64,000 nucleotides of DNA from Wyeomyia smithii (taxonomy: Eukaryota > Arthropoda > Insecta > Diptera > Culicidae). Under the pieces are notes generated by a model. That model did no database searches and was not told the origin of the DNA. It saw only the letters and a list, made by a program, of their open reading frames with translations. Numbering within the stretch: position 1 is the first letter of the stretch; each line of letters starts with the position of its first letter. The position numbers and the translations under genes were made by a program. Of the stretch, positions 10,348-20,490 are shown piece after piece. The stretch lies in assembly GCF_029784165.1 (NCBI RefSeq), contig NC_073696.1:111570665-111634664 (forward strand), in the 5' to 3' direction.

Positions 10348-10815
10348 TGTTTTGAAGCTATCCACGAATCAAGCTATTTTTCGATGTCTCCATATGAGCA
10401 GAACTGCTGATAAGCCAAACCATGTGCCAACGAATGGAACAAATATCTAGCTATATCTAGGGATTATAGAAGGTGCGGTAGAACTTTCTATGTAGGTTTT
10501 AACGACTTTGGTGTAGTATAAGGCCGAGTGTTGTCATGTAACAGTACCACTTTTCCGAGGCTTTGCTCATATAATGGTCTCTTTTCGTGTAGTGCTCGGT
10601 TTAACCGCATCAATTGAAATCGATACCATTCCCCAGTGATGGTTTCGTTCGGTTTTAACAGTTGATAATAAAAAACAGCAACCTGGCCCCACCAAATACC
10701 CAGCCTAACTTTCGTAGCATGTACATCCGTTGCTGTAATGAATCCATTTCTCGTCACGTTCTTTCACTTAGAGTAGCATGTCTGTGAAATATTTTTGACT
10801 CTCGATCGATGCACT
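10348..10815 (-). pseudogene. mariner-type transposase remnant
   Basis: Read on the minus strand it shows, in order: ERDEKWIHY (about 10735-10760), with the first catalytic Asp; after a deletion and frame change, KVRLGIWWGQVAVFYYQLLK and LMRLNRALHEKRP; then VVLLHDNTRPY, with the second Asp; SLDIA, where the third Asp is expected; and HGLAYQQFCSYGDIEK and LDSWIASK at the C-terminus. This order matches the mariner family (IS630-Tc1-mariner superfamily). Stops, a deletion after the first Asp motif and a shortened stretch between the second and third Asp make it inactive. No terminal inverted repeats were found, and the N-terminal DNA-binding half is missing. Confidence 0.85.
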
Positions 10816-11690
10816 TCAGCCGCCTTTTTTTAAATGAAAAAAATAACACTCGCAAATGACGATTATTTGAGATAAAACTAGGACACCAAGTTTCGAGATT
10901 TTCTCTTATGCCGAATCTATTAATGATAAAAATATTTCTAGCCTCGTTTGTCCTTCCAAAAAAAAAATACTGCGAAAAATCAGAAGTAAAAACGTTTTGT
11001 AATAGAAAATCATAACTTTTTTAGTTTTTAAGTTCGAATGAGTCAATGTTTAGCTAACAATCTGTTTTTCTTGTAAAACAATCAGGTCCTGAAACAGTGA
11101 GTTTGCAGTGAGTTATATTGCACAATTATTTAGGTTTTTTTTTTCTGGTACGACAAAAATACGATCTACAATTCACATAAATCTAACAAACCATTTTGGC
11201 ACAGATAAAAGAATTAGTTTTTCTCTCAATTTTCTTAATAGGACAACCATCGATAGCTATTCTTTTGTAGATTTCATAGAAAAAAAAGGATATGAGCTCT
11301 TTTAGATCATTAAGGCTGATACAAATTTCGATTTTTTTTTATGTCCAGGGTTATTAAAGTTGGCAAAGGGGGTGACAAAAAATAAATAACACCGAGACGA
11401 AAAAAAGAAATATCTTTGATCAAAGTTTGTGTGCTAGTTATGACGTTTGTAACTTGCACTCAAATAAATGTTGAAAAATAACTCTTTATTATTATTATTA
11501 ATTACTTCGCTTACCTTCCTACGGCACTCTCGCTGTGACGTGACTTGTATGTTGCTAAATTAAGTATTTATGCTGTCGAAAAATCAATGAAATGAACAAA
11601 ACGGTTTGAACTTTTAAAATGAAAATAAAATTTGTAACGGCCTAATTGTAATTTTGTTTTGATTTTTTTGAAAAAAAAAACTGTAGGGGA
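10816..11690. other. No recognised gene
   Basis: Strongly AT-rich with homopolymer A and T runs and a short (att)n-like tract near 11487-11500. No supported coding or repeat structure was seen. Confidence 0.35.
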
Positions 11691-11925
11691 GCTCAAAGCT
11701 TCAAGGTAACAAAGTCCACTTTGATGAGCGAATGGTAGTGAGTTCAAATCTTACTAGAATCAGACTACTCGGTGTAAGACAGCATGGGTTCATTCCCAGG
11801 CTCTCTCCCATCCCCCTTCTTTGACCCTTTCCTCACGCTAAAATTCCAGGAAAGAGTCAATAATACCTCTCCAGGCAGTTATAATTGCCGATACTTTGCA
11901 AGGTAACTAAACAAGGTTCGGTAAA
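11691..11925. repeat. Possible SINE-like or dispersed repeat
   Basis: It contains gtgagttcaaatcttact near 11739-11756, a loose B-box match, followed by a C/T-rich tract (ctctctcccatcccccttc). I found no second copy in the window, so the call rests on composition and the B-box-like word only. Confidence 0.25.
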
Positions 11926-11929
11926 AAGA

Positions 11930-12275
11930 GCAGTAGAGTTTATAAGAAATACAGACGTGTGAAGGGAAAGGTAAAAATATGAAAATCCGTCACTGACTAC
12001 GGTGATAAAAAGTACCTTCCTTCCCCGTTATAATCGTTAGAGATCCAGAGGTAATATCGGTAACACTTTCTTCTTTTTTCCCTAACAACCATAAGGACAT
12101 GGCCCGTGCGGTGATCCATCTTTACAAGAGCGGAATACTAAATTGTTGTACATTGAAGATGGTAAATTATTCCCAAATAGCCCTTTATATGTGATTCTTT
12201 GTGCAACTTCATTAGCTCAGATTCATCACGGAGGAGCAACTCGAAATGTGCGGTCGCTCAAGCTCAAGCTCATTT
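11930..12275. repeat. Dispersed repeat, copy 2
   Basis: Bases 12080-12135 resemble the flank of the I element near 2225-2290. Bases 12140-12275 resemble 10200-10347 (cggaggagcaact and cgaaatgtgcggtcg). The two segments are contiguous here, so they may be parts of one older element that was split elsewhere. Confidence 0.5.
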
Positions 12276-12673
12276 TTTTATTTTTTTTTACAGTGTTTCT
12301 TGAATGACAACATCATTATCTTCAACCTTACCGAAGACGTCACACGGATTAAACAAACTGTTCTAGCTCTGAAAATATTTATAATCATCAATACCTTTTT
12401 CAGGAAGTCCTTCTCGAAAAAGAGACTTGATTCAAATAAAATTACCCACAGTAGGTACAAAATGACATCTTTAGCCCATAAGGATATCTGTGCAAATGGC
12501 CGCCTAAAATGGTTTCCCTTTTTTTTAGCTTACTTTCATGCGAACTCCATTAAAAATAATTCCTGATTTAGTTTATAATACGAAAATAATACAATAGTTA
12601 TACCCAGTCTGTATATAAATACAGATCATTGCAGTACGAAACAAATTGAAAAAAAAAAATTAAAAAAAAAAAA

Positions 12674-12778
12674 TAGACGGGGTAATGGTAACATCCAGCC
12701 AACCACGCTGGTGCCCTGTGTTCGAATCCCAACGTCGACATAAGTGTCGATGGGTAAAATAAGCGAAAATAAAAAAAG
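12674..12778 (+). repeat. SINE-like repeat, copy 2, internally deleted
   Basis: Shares with 347-650 the word gttcgaatcccaac, the stretch gacataagtgtcgatgg and the tail aaaataagcgaaaataaa. About 200 bp of body present in copy 1 is missing between them. More sequence is present 5' of the B box than is obvious in copy 1. Confidence 0.55.
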
Positions 12779-12779
12779 G

Positions 12780-13008
12780 TAACCTATTCCCCGCAGGTGA
12801 TGCCATATGGCATCATCTGACATATGAACTATGATAAAAGTTTAACTAAACTTGAAATTGCTAACGATGAAAATATTCTTAGCAGTTATAGAACAAATTG
12901 GTCTTCAACATGCAATATAGTTTGTGCATTGGCATGCGGTTGCTGAGTAATAAGAGTTTAAATGTAATTTTTCGATGTAAAAATTGATTTCTCTCAGCGG
13001 GGATAGGG
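12780..13008. repeat. Probable TTAA-type MITE, left neighbour
   Basis: The right end tcagcggggatagggTTAA (12994-13012) is the same type as the right end of the MITE at 13739-14453 (tgagcgggagagggTTAA). A left end like taacctattccccgcag near 12780 mirrors it. The left TTAA is not intact, so the boundary is inferred. Palindromic gccatatggc occurs just inside. Confidence 0.45.
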
Positions 13009-13012
13009 TTAA

Positions 13013-13734
13013 GAGGTAATATCTACCAAATGCTCAAAGAACAAGGTTTTTTTCATGAATTTTTTTCAGGAAATTTGAGATGTAAGGTATATAAATAATA
13101 TATCATTGGATTGAGGTACTCTTGCAGAATAGAAAAAATATTTTTATTGCTATTTTTGTTACAAAATTTATTTTCCTCTTCCTTCCTTTTTGTTATCTGA
13201 TTTAAGGCTGCGCCTCGCCTCTTTCGCGATATCAGACATGCGATGATCAGCGACTTTGACGCGGTTGGCGTCCGATCCCACGCAAAACTCAAACTTGTCA
13301 CTCATATTTAAGTATTTTTAAATATAAATCACAGATAAAAAGTATAGAAAAACTCAAACGAAGAACGTACACAACGAGAACGGCTGATCGACTAAACAAA
13401 GGGGAATTGTGAGTAAACACGTGTTGTAGAGACGCTATAACGGTCGAAACTTGCTGCAGCGACCTCTATACTTTAAATTTGTAACACGATAACGATTATA
13501 GGTTACTTCTGCTAGTTTACAAAGCCTCGAAATAAAAAGAAAAACGAGCATCGCCAAAATAAACGAAAAATGTGATTTTGGAGTATAAAAGTTGTTCGGT
13601 AAAAATGATTTAAATGAACTTTGAGTTTAGATCTGTACTTGGGCGATGTAGGTTTTGATTCTTGGATAGTTTTAGCATGATTTAGGCCATTAAAAAATAT
13701 GGCGAAAAAAATTTTTTTTGGTAGATATTACCCC
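13013..13734. mobile_element. TTAA-flanked element with 18 bp inverted ends
   Basis: Left end gaggtaatatctaccaaa (13013-13030) and right end tttggtagatattacccc (13717-13734) are inverted repeats with one mismatch in 18. TTAA lies directly outside on both sides (13009-13012 and 13735-13738). TTAA duplication is the mark of piggyBac-type transposition, but these ends do not start with CCC, so superfamily is uncertain. At 722 bp and without a transposase it would be non-autonomous. It contains the small minus-strand frame at 13168-13305. Confidence 0.7.
13168..13305 (-). CDS. Small unrecognised ORF inside a TTAA element
   Basis: ATG at 13303-13305, stop at 13168-13170, 45 codons. The product begins MSDKFEFCVGSDANRVKV and continues with a charged stretch, DIAKEARRSLKSDNKKE. 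It is less AT-rich than its surroundings, and a GC-richer coding-like patch spans 13200-13300. I do not recognise a family. It may be the N-terminal remnant of a transposase or a captured exon, or chance. No splice sites were assigned. Confidence 0.25.
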   Translation of the reverse strand: MSDKFEFCVGSDANRVKVADHRMSDIAKEARRSLKSDNKKEGRGK

Positions 13735-13918
13735 TTAACCCTTTCCCGCTCATGGTGACTCTAAAGCACCAAGAATTATATTCATCATATCTTGACATAA
13801 AATAATTTGTTGTGCTTACGATTGTTCCATAAACTTTTATATGCTGCCTCAGAGCATCACTGGGCATTTTCTTCAAAATACTACAGTTGACAGTAATTTA
13901 AGTTAGTCAACAAAGTGT

Positions 13919-14257
13919 CCGCCTAATGAGAAGTCTGGAATCTACAAAATTGAATGCCAGGATTGTTCAGCTGTGTACATTGGCCAAACACGGCGCAAGT
14001 TCAAAGTTTGTTTAAAAGAGCATAAGAAAGCTGTAGCCAACAAACGAGCCAACGAATCAAGTGTGGCAAGTCATGCTATTTCCCTCCAACACAATGTCGA
14101 TTGGGACAACGCGAAAATTTTGAAAAATATTAGAAAATCGTCGCAACTTAATGCATGGGAGTCGATGCATATCATGACATCGGAACAGCCGCTTATGAAC
14201 GAGGATGATGCTCCCATACTATCGCCTCTCTTCCACCTCACCAAACTGAAATTGTAA
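13919..14257 (+). pseudogene. GIY-YIG endonuclease domain of a Penelope-like element
   Basis: The open frame begins at the insertion edge with no start codon of its own (PPNEKSGIYKIECQDC) and runs to a stop at 14255-14257. It shows GIY and YIG separated as in Penelope-like elements (GIYKIECQDCSAVYIGQTRR), then FKVCLKEHKKAV with the conserved His, SSVASHAISLQHNVDW and the Glu-bearing NAWESMHI. The Cys pair between GIY and YIG (CQDC) is a Penelope-type feature. In complete elements the domain nicks DNA for insertion. The RT half is missing, so this copy cannot move itself. Confidence 0.85.
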
Positions 14258-14382
14258 CTCTCTCCTACTAATTAGTTGGACATCGCCCCGTAGATGTGTA
14301 ACAGCTTACCCGAAACCGGTCGGTAAAAAAGGTAATTTTTACATTGTAAGAACCATAAGTGTTTGTGTCCTGTTTAATATTT
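13919..14382 (+). mobile_element. Penelope-like element, 5'-truncated 3' end
   Basis: The insertion is flanked by a 9 bp direct repeat, acaaagtgt (13910-13918 and 14383-14391). It holds only the C-terminal GIY-YIG nuclease coding region and a short 3' tail, so it is a severely 5'-truncated copy. Penelope-like elements often insert as short 3' fragments with target duplications. Confidence 0.75.
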
Positions 14383-14589
14383 ACAAAGTGTTCAACTTGA
14401 ATTTTCTCGTGAAGCTATAAATTTCAATGACAAACCTTGTGAGCGGGAGAGGGTTAAATTGCTTCTCAACACAAAATACATTTGCTGTTCTTTCAACAAT
14501 TTTGTTGAATAGCATTAATCCCTGGTAAATCTAATGATAATTCTATTTAGAATTTTCTCGAACTTGTTTGCCGTAACAAACGATTAGAG

Positions 14590-14907
14590 CACCGGTTCTC
14601 AACCTGGAGTACGCGTACCCCTGGGGGTACTCGAAAGCCTTCAGGAGGTACGGGAAAGAAAAAATAGTAATGGCGGACATGACATTTTTTCCTTTATAAT
14701 ACTTTATTTGTTGTTCTATTTTGCTTTTAAAACATGACTGTAGTAATCAAACAATCCATAGTTCAATTCGAAACCTGAAATAGAATACCACAACATGACC
14801 AACCACTACTCTCTCACACTTTGCGAAAATATTCCAAGCCAGGGATACAATCGATACGAAAAATTTCACCAAGGGGTACGCGGACAAAAAAAAGTTGAAT
14901 ATCGCCG
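14590..14907. mobile_element. hAT-type MITE with 8 bp target duplication
   Basis: Flanking octamers gattagag (14582-14589) and gattagaa (14908-14915) match at 7 of 8 bases. The left end caccggttctcaac and the right end (read inverted) cggcgatattcaac agree at 9 of 14. Eight-bp duplication and an end with ggttctcaac are typical of hAT elements. A second inverted pair lies just inside: gtacgcgtacccctggggg against ccaaggggtacgcgga. There is no coding capacity. Confidence 0.7.
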
Positions 14908-14915
14908 GATTAGAA

Positions 14916-17900
14916 CATAAAATATGAATATTTATCTTGAACACTCATTTTTTATTTTTCATTTTGAAAGTTTCATTGAAAATGTGGCACAACTACTTAA
15001 AAAGGTTACATAAACCTGTTTGTTGAAAGATGGCGTCTGTCAGTTTTTTTGTAGTTGACAAGCAAATAACGAAAATTTGAGTGTATTTGTAGAAGTTGGT
15101 ATTTACTGAAAATAAAAAAGAATCCCAGTTGCCATATTATGAATTAGCTTGTTGCTAAATTAGAACAGATGGTAGTTACTATTTACCTATTAGATGACGG
15201 TAACCTGGTGTAAAATTAGAAGCTTGGTTGATTTTTAAGTTAATTTAAAACCAATCGAAACTAGAGATACATATCTGAGGAGAGACGCAGTTTATTTTAC
15301 ACTGCTCAATTATTCGTCGAGACGATTTTGCTATCGTTTTTGGCACATTTGACATGATGTGAAATAATAATAAACACAACGACACATCGTTTCTCTGATG
15401 CTGAACCTGATATCAATTCCGCGTGGGAGAGGATTAACCGATCATCACTACCGACCAAAAAAAAAAACAACCGGAGATAGACCACCCAAACTGACAGTGG
15501 GTCACTACTGGTTGGCACCCGTTTAGAAAATTGATAAAGACTGACAATTGTTATCCAAACGAAATAAACAACTAATCGCTGGATAACTTGCGGAGATTCC
15601 CAGCTCTGTCAAACCCACTCAGAAATCTGGTTGCAAAATTCCGACGATCCCCGATGCCACCAACAAAGATCGCCCAGCTAGATAATGGTGATAATCGCTC
15701 GAATGTTCCTCGCCAGCATAAAAAAGAAGCCTTTTTACACTTTGGTGTATCACCATCATGTTTCTTCGCTTCCCAATAAAATCAACATAATTTCGTTTAT
15801 CAACAATGAAAAAGAATCGTAAAATCCAGCTGCGCGACAGTAGTGTCGTATTTATAATTCAATATAATATCGTTACCGCGCGGCACATTATTCGTCATAA
15901 CAGTCGATCTCCAACTGTGCTGCGGAAAATCAAAACTTATGTCCCGCGCACACACTGTGTACTTCTGTCATCTTGGAGAACTGCTGCTGTCCGCGCCGGG
16001 ATATCGAAGATTCTCGATCCGAAGGTGTTGCATAGTGGGAGAGTAACGAAATGTGCCTAGTTGCTTTTTGATAAAAGCGCTTTGAAATCAACATTTATTT
16101 TTGAATAAGTGTTATTCAACTTTCGTTGGGATTTTTTTTTTTGACAAGAATAAAATTCGCCTTCGTGGCGGTTCTTCCAACATGAAATTCATGCCACCAC
16201 GAATTGTAGCGTATAACGACCAGTGTGTTCATGTGTTTATTGCTGTCGGTTCTTCCGTGTCATGAGTTTTCGAGGTTGGGTCACCTATCAAACGCTACGC
16301 ATTTGGGCGAATTGATTGAAATGGCTTAGAAAAGCTCAAAATTATTAGCATCCTCGTAAAATATGATCATTATGAATCGTGTCGTGAAATAAATAAACGT
16401 ACCGTATGACAAATTCCAGCACACGTTCGATGCCTACCAATCAGGGTCCAGCGTTGGGCTAATTTGCATAATCTAATAGAGGAGAGCGTTCTTCAATGGA
16501 GATACTGCCATTGAGATGATGATTCGCTGGCTCCGAAATTGGCGCTCGGCGAATAAATCAAAGCTCAAAAGAGAATGGAATCGAATCTGCTGGACTATTT
16601 GAGTAGGAAAAAAGGTGACATGGTGCTAGGAAACATGTGTCATACGATTTCAATTTTAGTCCCGCGATCTCTCGTGCGTTACCTCAGAAGTCAAAAGGTG
16701 TTGGCGAAGCAAAGATTGACACCATTGCCAAACCGCTCGGCTGACTAGGGAAAATTTTTGATCATTTGCATAATTTTAATTCTGAATAACGATTTCGATT
16801 GCTTTTCAGCTTTTCGCGAGTCACATCAAACACCCAACAATGATAACAATTGTTGAAAAATTGGCACTGGTTTGATCTGTCCATTTTTGCCACCAGACCG
16901 CCGAGGGGTGTAGTCGTAAAACAAACGACACGCGAGCCGGCGTTGGCTAACGGCGATGTTTAGCCAGTTCGTTTCGTCACGCTGCCACCCGCATATAATA
17001 TGGAAATGAAGATATTCTTCGTGAGCTTGAAATGAATGAAAATCACACACATCTACAAATAGTCACGCCATAAAAGTTGTGAAAAATTTTCGATAAAAGT
17101 GAAAGCTGAAATTATACCAGCGCACCAGTGGTAGCATTATACATGTAGTAATAGGTCATGGACAGGGCGAGGGTGACAAATTGTATCTAATTTGTTTGAC
17201 AATAGATCCATTCATAACGATGAAGTTAGTTTCGTTTTCAGTGTTCACGTAACGCGTTGCTGATAGGGAATAATGAGTTGTGTAATGATAAATAATGCAT
17301 ACCATAATGCTATCAACTAGACGCGAAAAGACTCGGTCGAAAGGACTCGCACACTAGTAGTCCAATTAAATGTTTTGATTGAACGAATCTGCATGTAGGG
17401 GGTCATATAACAACATATGTTCTTTCGTTGGTTAATCAGATATTAAGGCACAGTGAACTTAATCACTTAATTTTTTAATCTAGAACTGTTTTCATCCCAA
17501 AGTGACTACTCCGAATGCAAGTAGTTTCTACAAAATCAGAATATTTGCAAGTGCAATTCGTGGTATATGTACTCTCTTGTTGATATCGTGTGAACGTATA
17601 GAAATGCATTGAAATGTATCATATTTGAATTGATTTTGTTTTCTTCAATGGTTTTTGAGATTTTCAACATTTTAATTAATAATCATCCTGGGCACAATCT
17701 GGAATATTGATAATCATACTAGGCACGATCATAATAGCGTGCGATACCGAATTTTAAAACGTCCAACCCACCATCATAAGATATTCATTTATTAACCCTG
17801 GAAAGATAATTTTATTCTAGCGTGCAATTGATGCATAAATTTCAAATCATTTAAAATGCAAGTTTTTGTTTAAAATTCAATAATGAGTAATCGTTACAAT

Positions 17901-18167
17901 GTTAACAAATATCATGAGAAATATCAGAATTCAGTTTTTTGAAAAACGAGAACGCACTGTTTGAAAATAAGAGGGCAATGTCACTAAAGTAAGGGTTCAA
18001 ATTGACGCTGACTATCTTTCTAGGGTTAAGGATTACTACGCATGATATCAATCCTCAAACGGGTACGCCATCTCCTTTTAATCCCCTCAAATCCTCTCAA
18101 TATTGTTATTTTTTTTTTGTATGTGCGACTTGAAAATAAACAAATGATTCCGAAAAAAAAATTACTT
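14916..18167. other. Long AT-rich stretch, no recognised gene
   Basis: Several short frames exist (for example at 15588-15779, 15806-16060 and the minus strand at 16826-17050), but none shows a motif or codon pattern I can defend. A less AT-rich patch runs from about 15560 to 17050. It could be unique host intergenic or regulatory DNA; I saw no terminal repeats or tandem array in it. Confidence 0.35.
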
Positions 18168-18222
18168 AAAGCAAAGCAAAGCCTTGGTGCAACATTCCGT
18201 TTCGGAACTTGACCTTCTGTTT
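18168..18222 (-). repeat. SINE 3'-end fragment (Feilai-like)
   Basis: gcaaagcaaagccttggtgc and attccgtttcggaacttgac match the 3' terminal part of the SINE at 54439-54655. The tRNA-related head is absent, so this is a truncated copy on the minus strand. Confidence 0.7.
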
Positions 18223-18429
18223 TATTATTGGTAATTTAATGTAAAACTAAAAACGACCGTGCGACTTCTGGATTTAAACTTCAGAACTAGAAAAATGATG
18301 ATAGATTTAATTTTCAGCCAAGACTGATATACACATGAGACTGTTTTCTTGTTCGATATTTGTGTAAAATGGATGTTCTTGGCGTCAAGAAGAATACAGC
18401 TGGTTAGAAACATTCAGCAGCATCTAGTA

Positions 18430-18434
18430 GCCTG
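18430..18434. repeat. BEL/Pao target-site duplication, left
   Basis: gcctg immediately precedes the left LTR and recurs immediately after the right LTR at 24703-24707. Five bases is usual for BEL/Pao integration. Confidence 0.85.
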
Positions 18435-18745
18435 TGTTGTGGTAATCGCACAACCCTGAGAACGCGAGGAGAACGCTGCGATTAGGACACAACGGCAGCT
18501 GTATGGCAACCTTGAGCGAAAGAAACTGTCATTACAAACAAAACATCCGTTAACGTAAAACGTGCTAAGATAACCCCCTTTTTTATTGGCAAATTAAAAG
18601 TGAAAATCTATGATACCTAGAAAGACAAATGTAACTATACAATACATTATACATTTCCTTCATTTATAAAATAAATTTAATATTTGCTTTAGCTTTGAGC
18701 TGTCGAGATAATAATCGCTGCTGTTATAGATCTTTCGTCCGAACA
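18435..18745 (+). repeat. 5' LTR of the BEL/Pao element
   Basis: Starts tgttgtggtaatcgcac and ends gtccgaaca (TG...CA). Compared with the 3' LTR I see four substitutions: acaaac/acagac, agacaaa/agataaa, ctatac/ctatgc and gttatag/gtaatag. An AATAAA-like word (aaaataaattt) near 18666-18676 could be the polyadenylation signal. Confidence 0.9.
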
Positions 18746-18768
18746 ATTCTCAAAGATTTTCTGTCAGA

Positions 18769-20490
18769 ATGGACAAGCCAACTGAGGAACGTCGTGATTA
18801 CGGAACGTGCACTAATCCGAACTCGGCCGATATCGGAATGGTGGCCTGCGACGAATGCGGGATATGGTACCATTATGTTTGTGCCGGTGTTTCGCCGGGA
18901 ATTAGTCAACGACCGTGGCGTTGCTCTAAATGCCCGCCGATGGCAGTTGCCGTTACCATTGCCCAATGCTACCGGCATTATTAACAAGCCGGTGAAAACG
19001 GCTGAGGAAAAAAAGGATGCAGATAACCGTAGTTCCCGTAGTGGGCGAAATTTATTGATACCTAGTGCATCAAACAACAACCAGCGCCTTTCTGTTAGCG
19101 GCGACTTGACTCCTAAGAAAAATCCAGAAGTAAAAAACTACGACCGACGATCAATTAAATCGACTGTATCCAGTATGCGATCTCGAGCGCAGCTTGAGCT
19201 GCAGCGATTGGAAATGGTACGGCAACTGGAACAATTGAAACTAGAAGAAGAGCGGATTTGTTTGGAAGATGAGAGGATACTGAAGGAGAAGGAGCGAGCC
19301 CTCCGACAGAAGGACATGGAAGCTAAAGCGAGATATTTGAAGAAAAAACTGGAGATTGAAGAGCGATTCGAAGAGAAAAATAGTGAGACCGATAGCGTTT
19401 CGAGCGGAGCGAAACGGGCAGCAGATTGGTTAAACAAACAAAATTCACTAGCGTCGTGTCCAACCGGTGACCCGCCAGAACCACTTGCGGGCCCGTCCGG
19501 AATAAGTTCACCTGGGATTGGGCCGACAGCGAACCAGTTGGCAGCAAGGCAAGTTTGGCCAAAAAGCTTACCTGTGTTCTCAGGTGCGTTGGAAGATTGG
19601 CCCATATTTTATAGAAGTTTCGGGGACGGTAACGCGGTGTGCGGTTTCACCAATATAGAAAATATTATTCGACTTCGAGAGTGCTTACAGGGTCCGGCAC
19701 GAGCGTCTGTCGTTACTAAGCTCATGTTTCCGAGCAATGTTCCATGTATTATGGACACACTGCGACGTTTATTCGGTAAGCCTGAGCGACTGATTTAGAA
19801 GCTGTTGGAGGATATTCGCGATGCCAAAACTCCACACCCAGAAAAACTCGACACCATTATCAGCTTTGGAATAGCAGTACAACAGTTATGCGACCAGATG
19901 ATTGCAGCGAACTTGCAAGGGCACCTTTCAAACCCAACACTACTAGAAGAGCTAGTTAATAAGCTTCCAGCGACAATCAAATTAGATTGGGTGCGATTTA
20001 AACGTACTTTTTCAGAACCGACTTTGAAAGAGTTTGGAAAATTCATGGAGATGCTAGTCGAAGACGCATGCGAAGTGACGACGTTTGAACAATGAAAAGG
20101 TGAATATATCGGTGCTAAAAAGGCTCTGGTGAGAGAGAAAGGACACCTACATACTCATGCAGAGTCGATAGAAAGCGGAAACAATCCTGCCGAAAGACGC
20201 CCGTGTCCAATATGCGGAGGGTTTGATCACCGGGTAAGAAATTGTGAACGATTTCGACTAATGAATCTCGAAGGGCGATTAAAAGCAGTCGAGAGATGGA
20301 AACTTTGCGAAGTATGCTTGTATGATCATGGTCAATATAGAGGTCAGTCAAGATATCGATGTAACGTTGGCAGCTGCCGTCTGCGACATCACCCTTTACT
20401 TCATAGGGTAACATCGGAAACCCGTGCCAGGGCAGAATGCCATACACATGATCAGTTGCGTAAATGTGTACTTTTTCGGATTGTTCCAAT
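18769..20490 (+). pseudogene. BEL/Pao gag: PHD-like finger, coiled coil, capsid-like region, zinc knuckles
   Basis: ATG at 18769 gives MDKPTEERRDYG, then a PHD-type finger (CTNP, VACDECGIWYHYVCAG, WRCSKC; about 18808-18936). At about 18940 the frame shifts (+1 in effect) and continues in the frame used by all later domains. A highly charged predicted coiled coil follows (about 19185-19380, LELQRLEMVRQLEQ onward), then a gag/DUF1759-like segment with LPVFSGALEDWPIFYRSF (about 19565-20090). Zinc knuckles come next: CPICGGFDHRVRNC and CEVCLYDHG (about 20205-20335). In-frame stops lie at 19796 (TAG) and 20093 (TGA). The finger may read chromatin marks, an inference from PHD fingers in general. 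No protein can be made across the stops. Confidence 0.8.

Larger units (their letters stand above)
13739..14453. mobile_element. piggyBac-type MITE carrying a Penelope-like insertion
   Basis: Ends ccctttcccgctca (from 13739) and tgagcgggagaggg (to 14453) are inverted repeats beginning with CCC, flanked by TTAA at 13735-13738 and 14454-14457. CCC ends with TTAA duplication are typical of piggyBac-superfamily elements. Removing the 464 bp insertion at 13919-14382 and one 9 bp repeat leaves about 240 bp, a usual MITE size. It shares its left TTAA with the neighbouring element at 13013-13734. Confidence 0.75.

Noticed and set aside
18769..18984. Host PHD-finger gene
   Set aside because: It lies inside the LTR pair, at the normal gag start, and gag domains continue after a frameshift.
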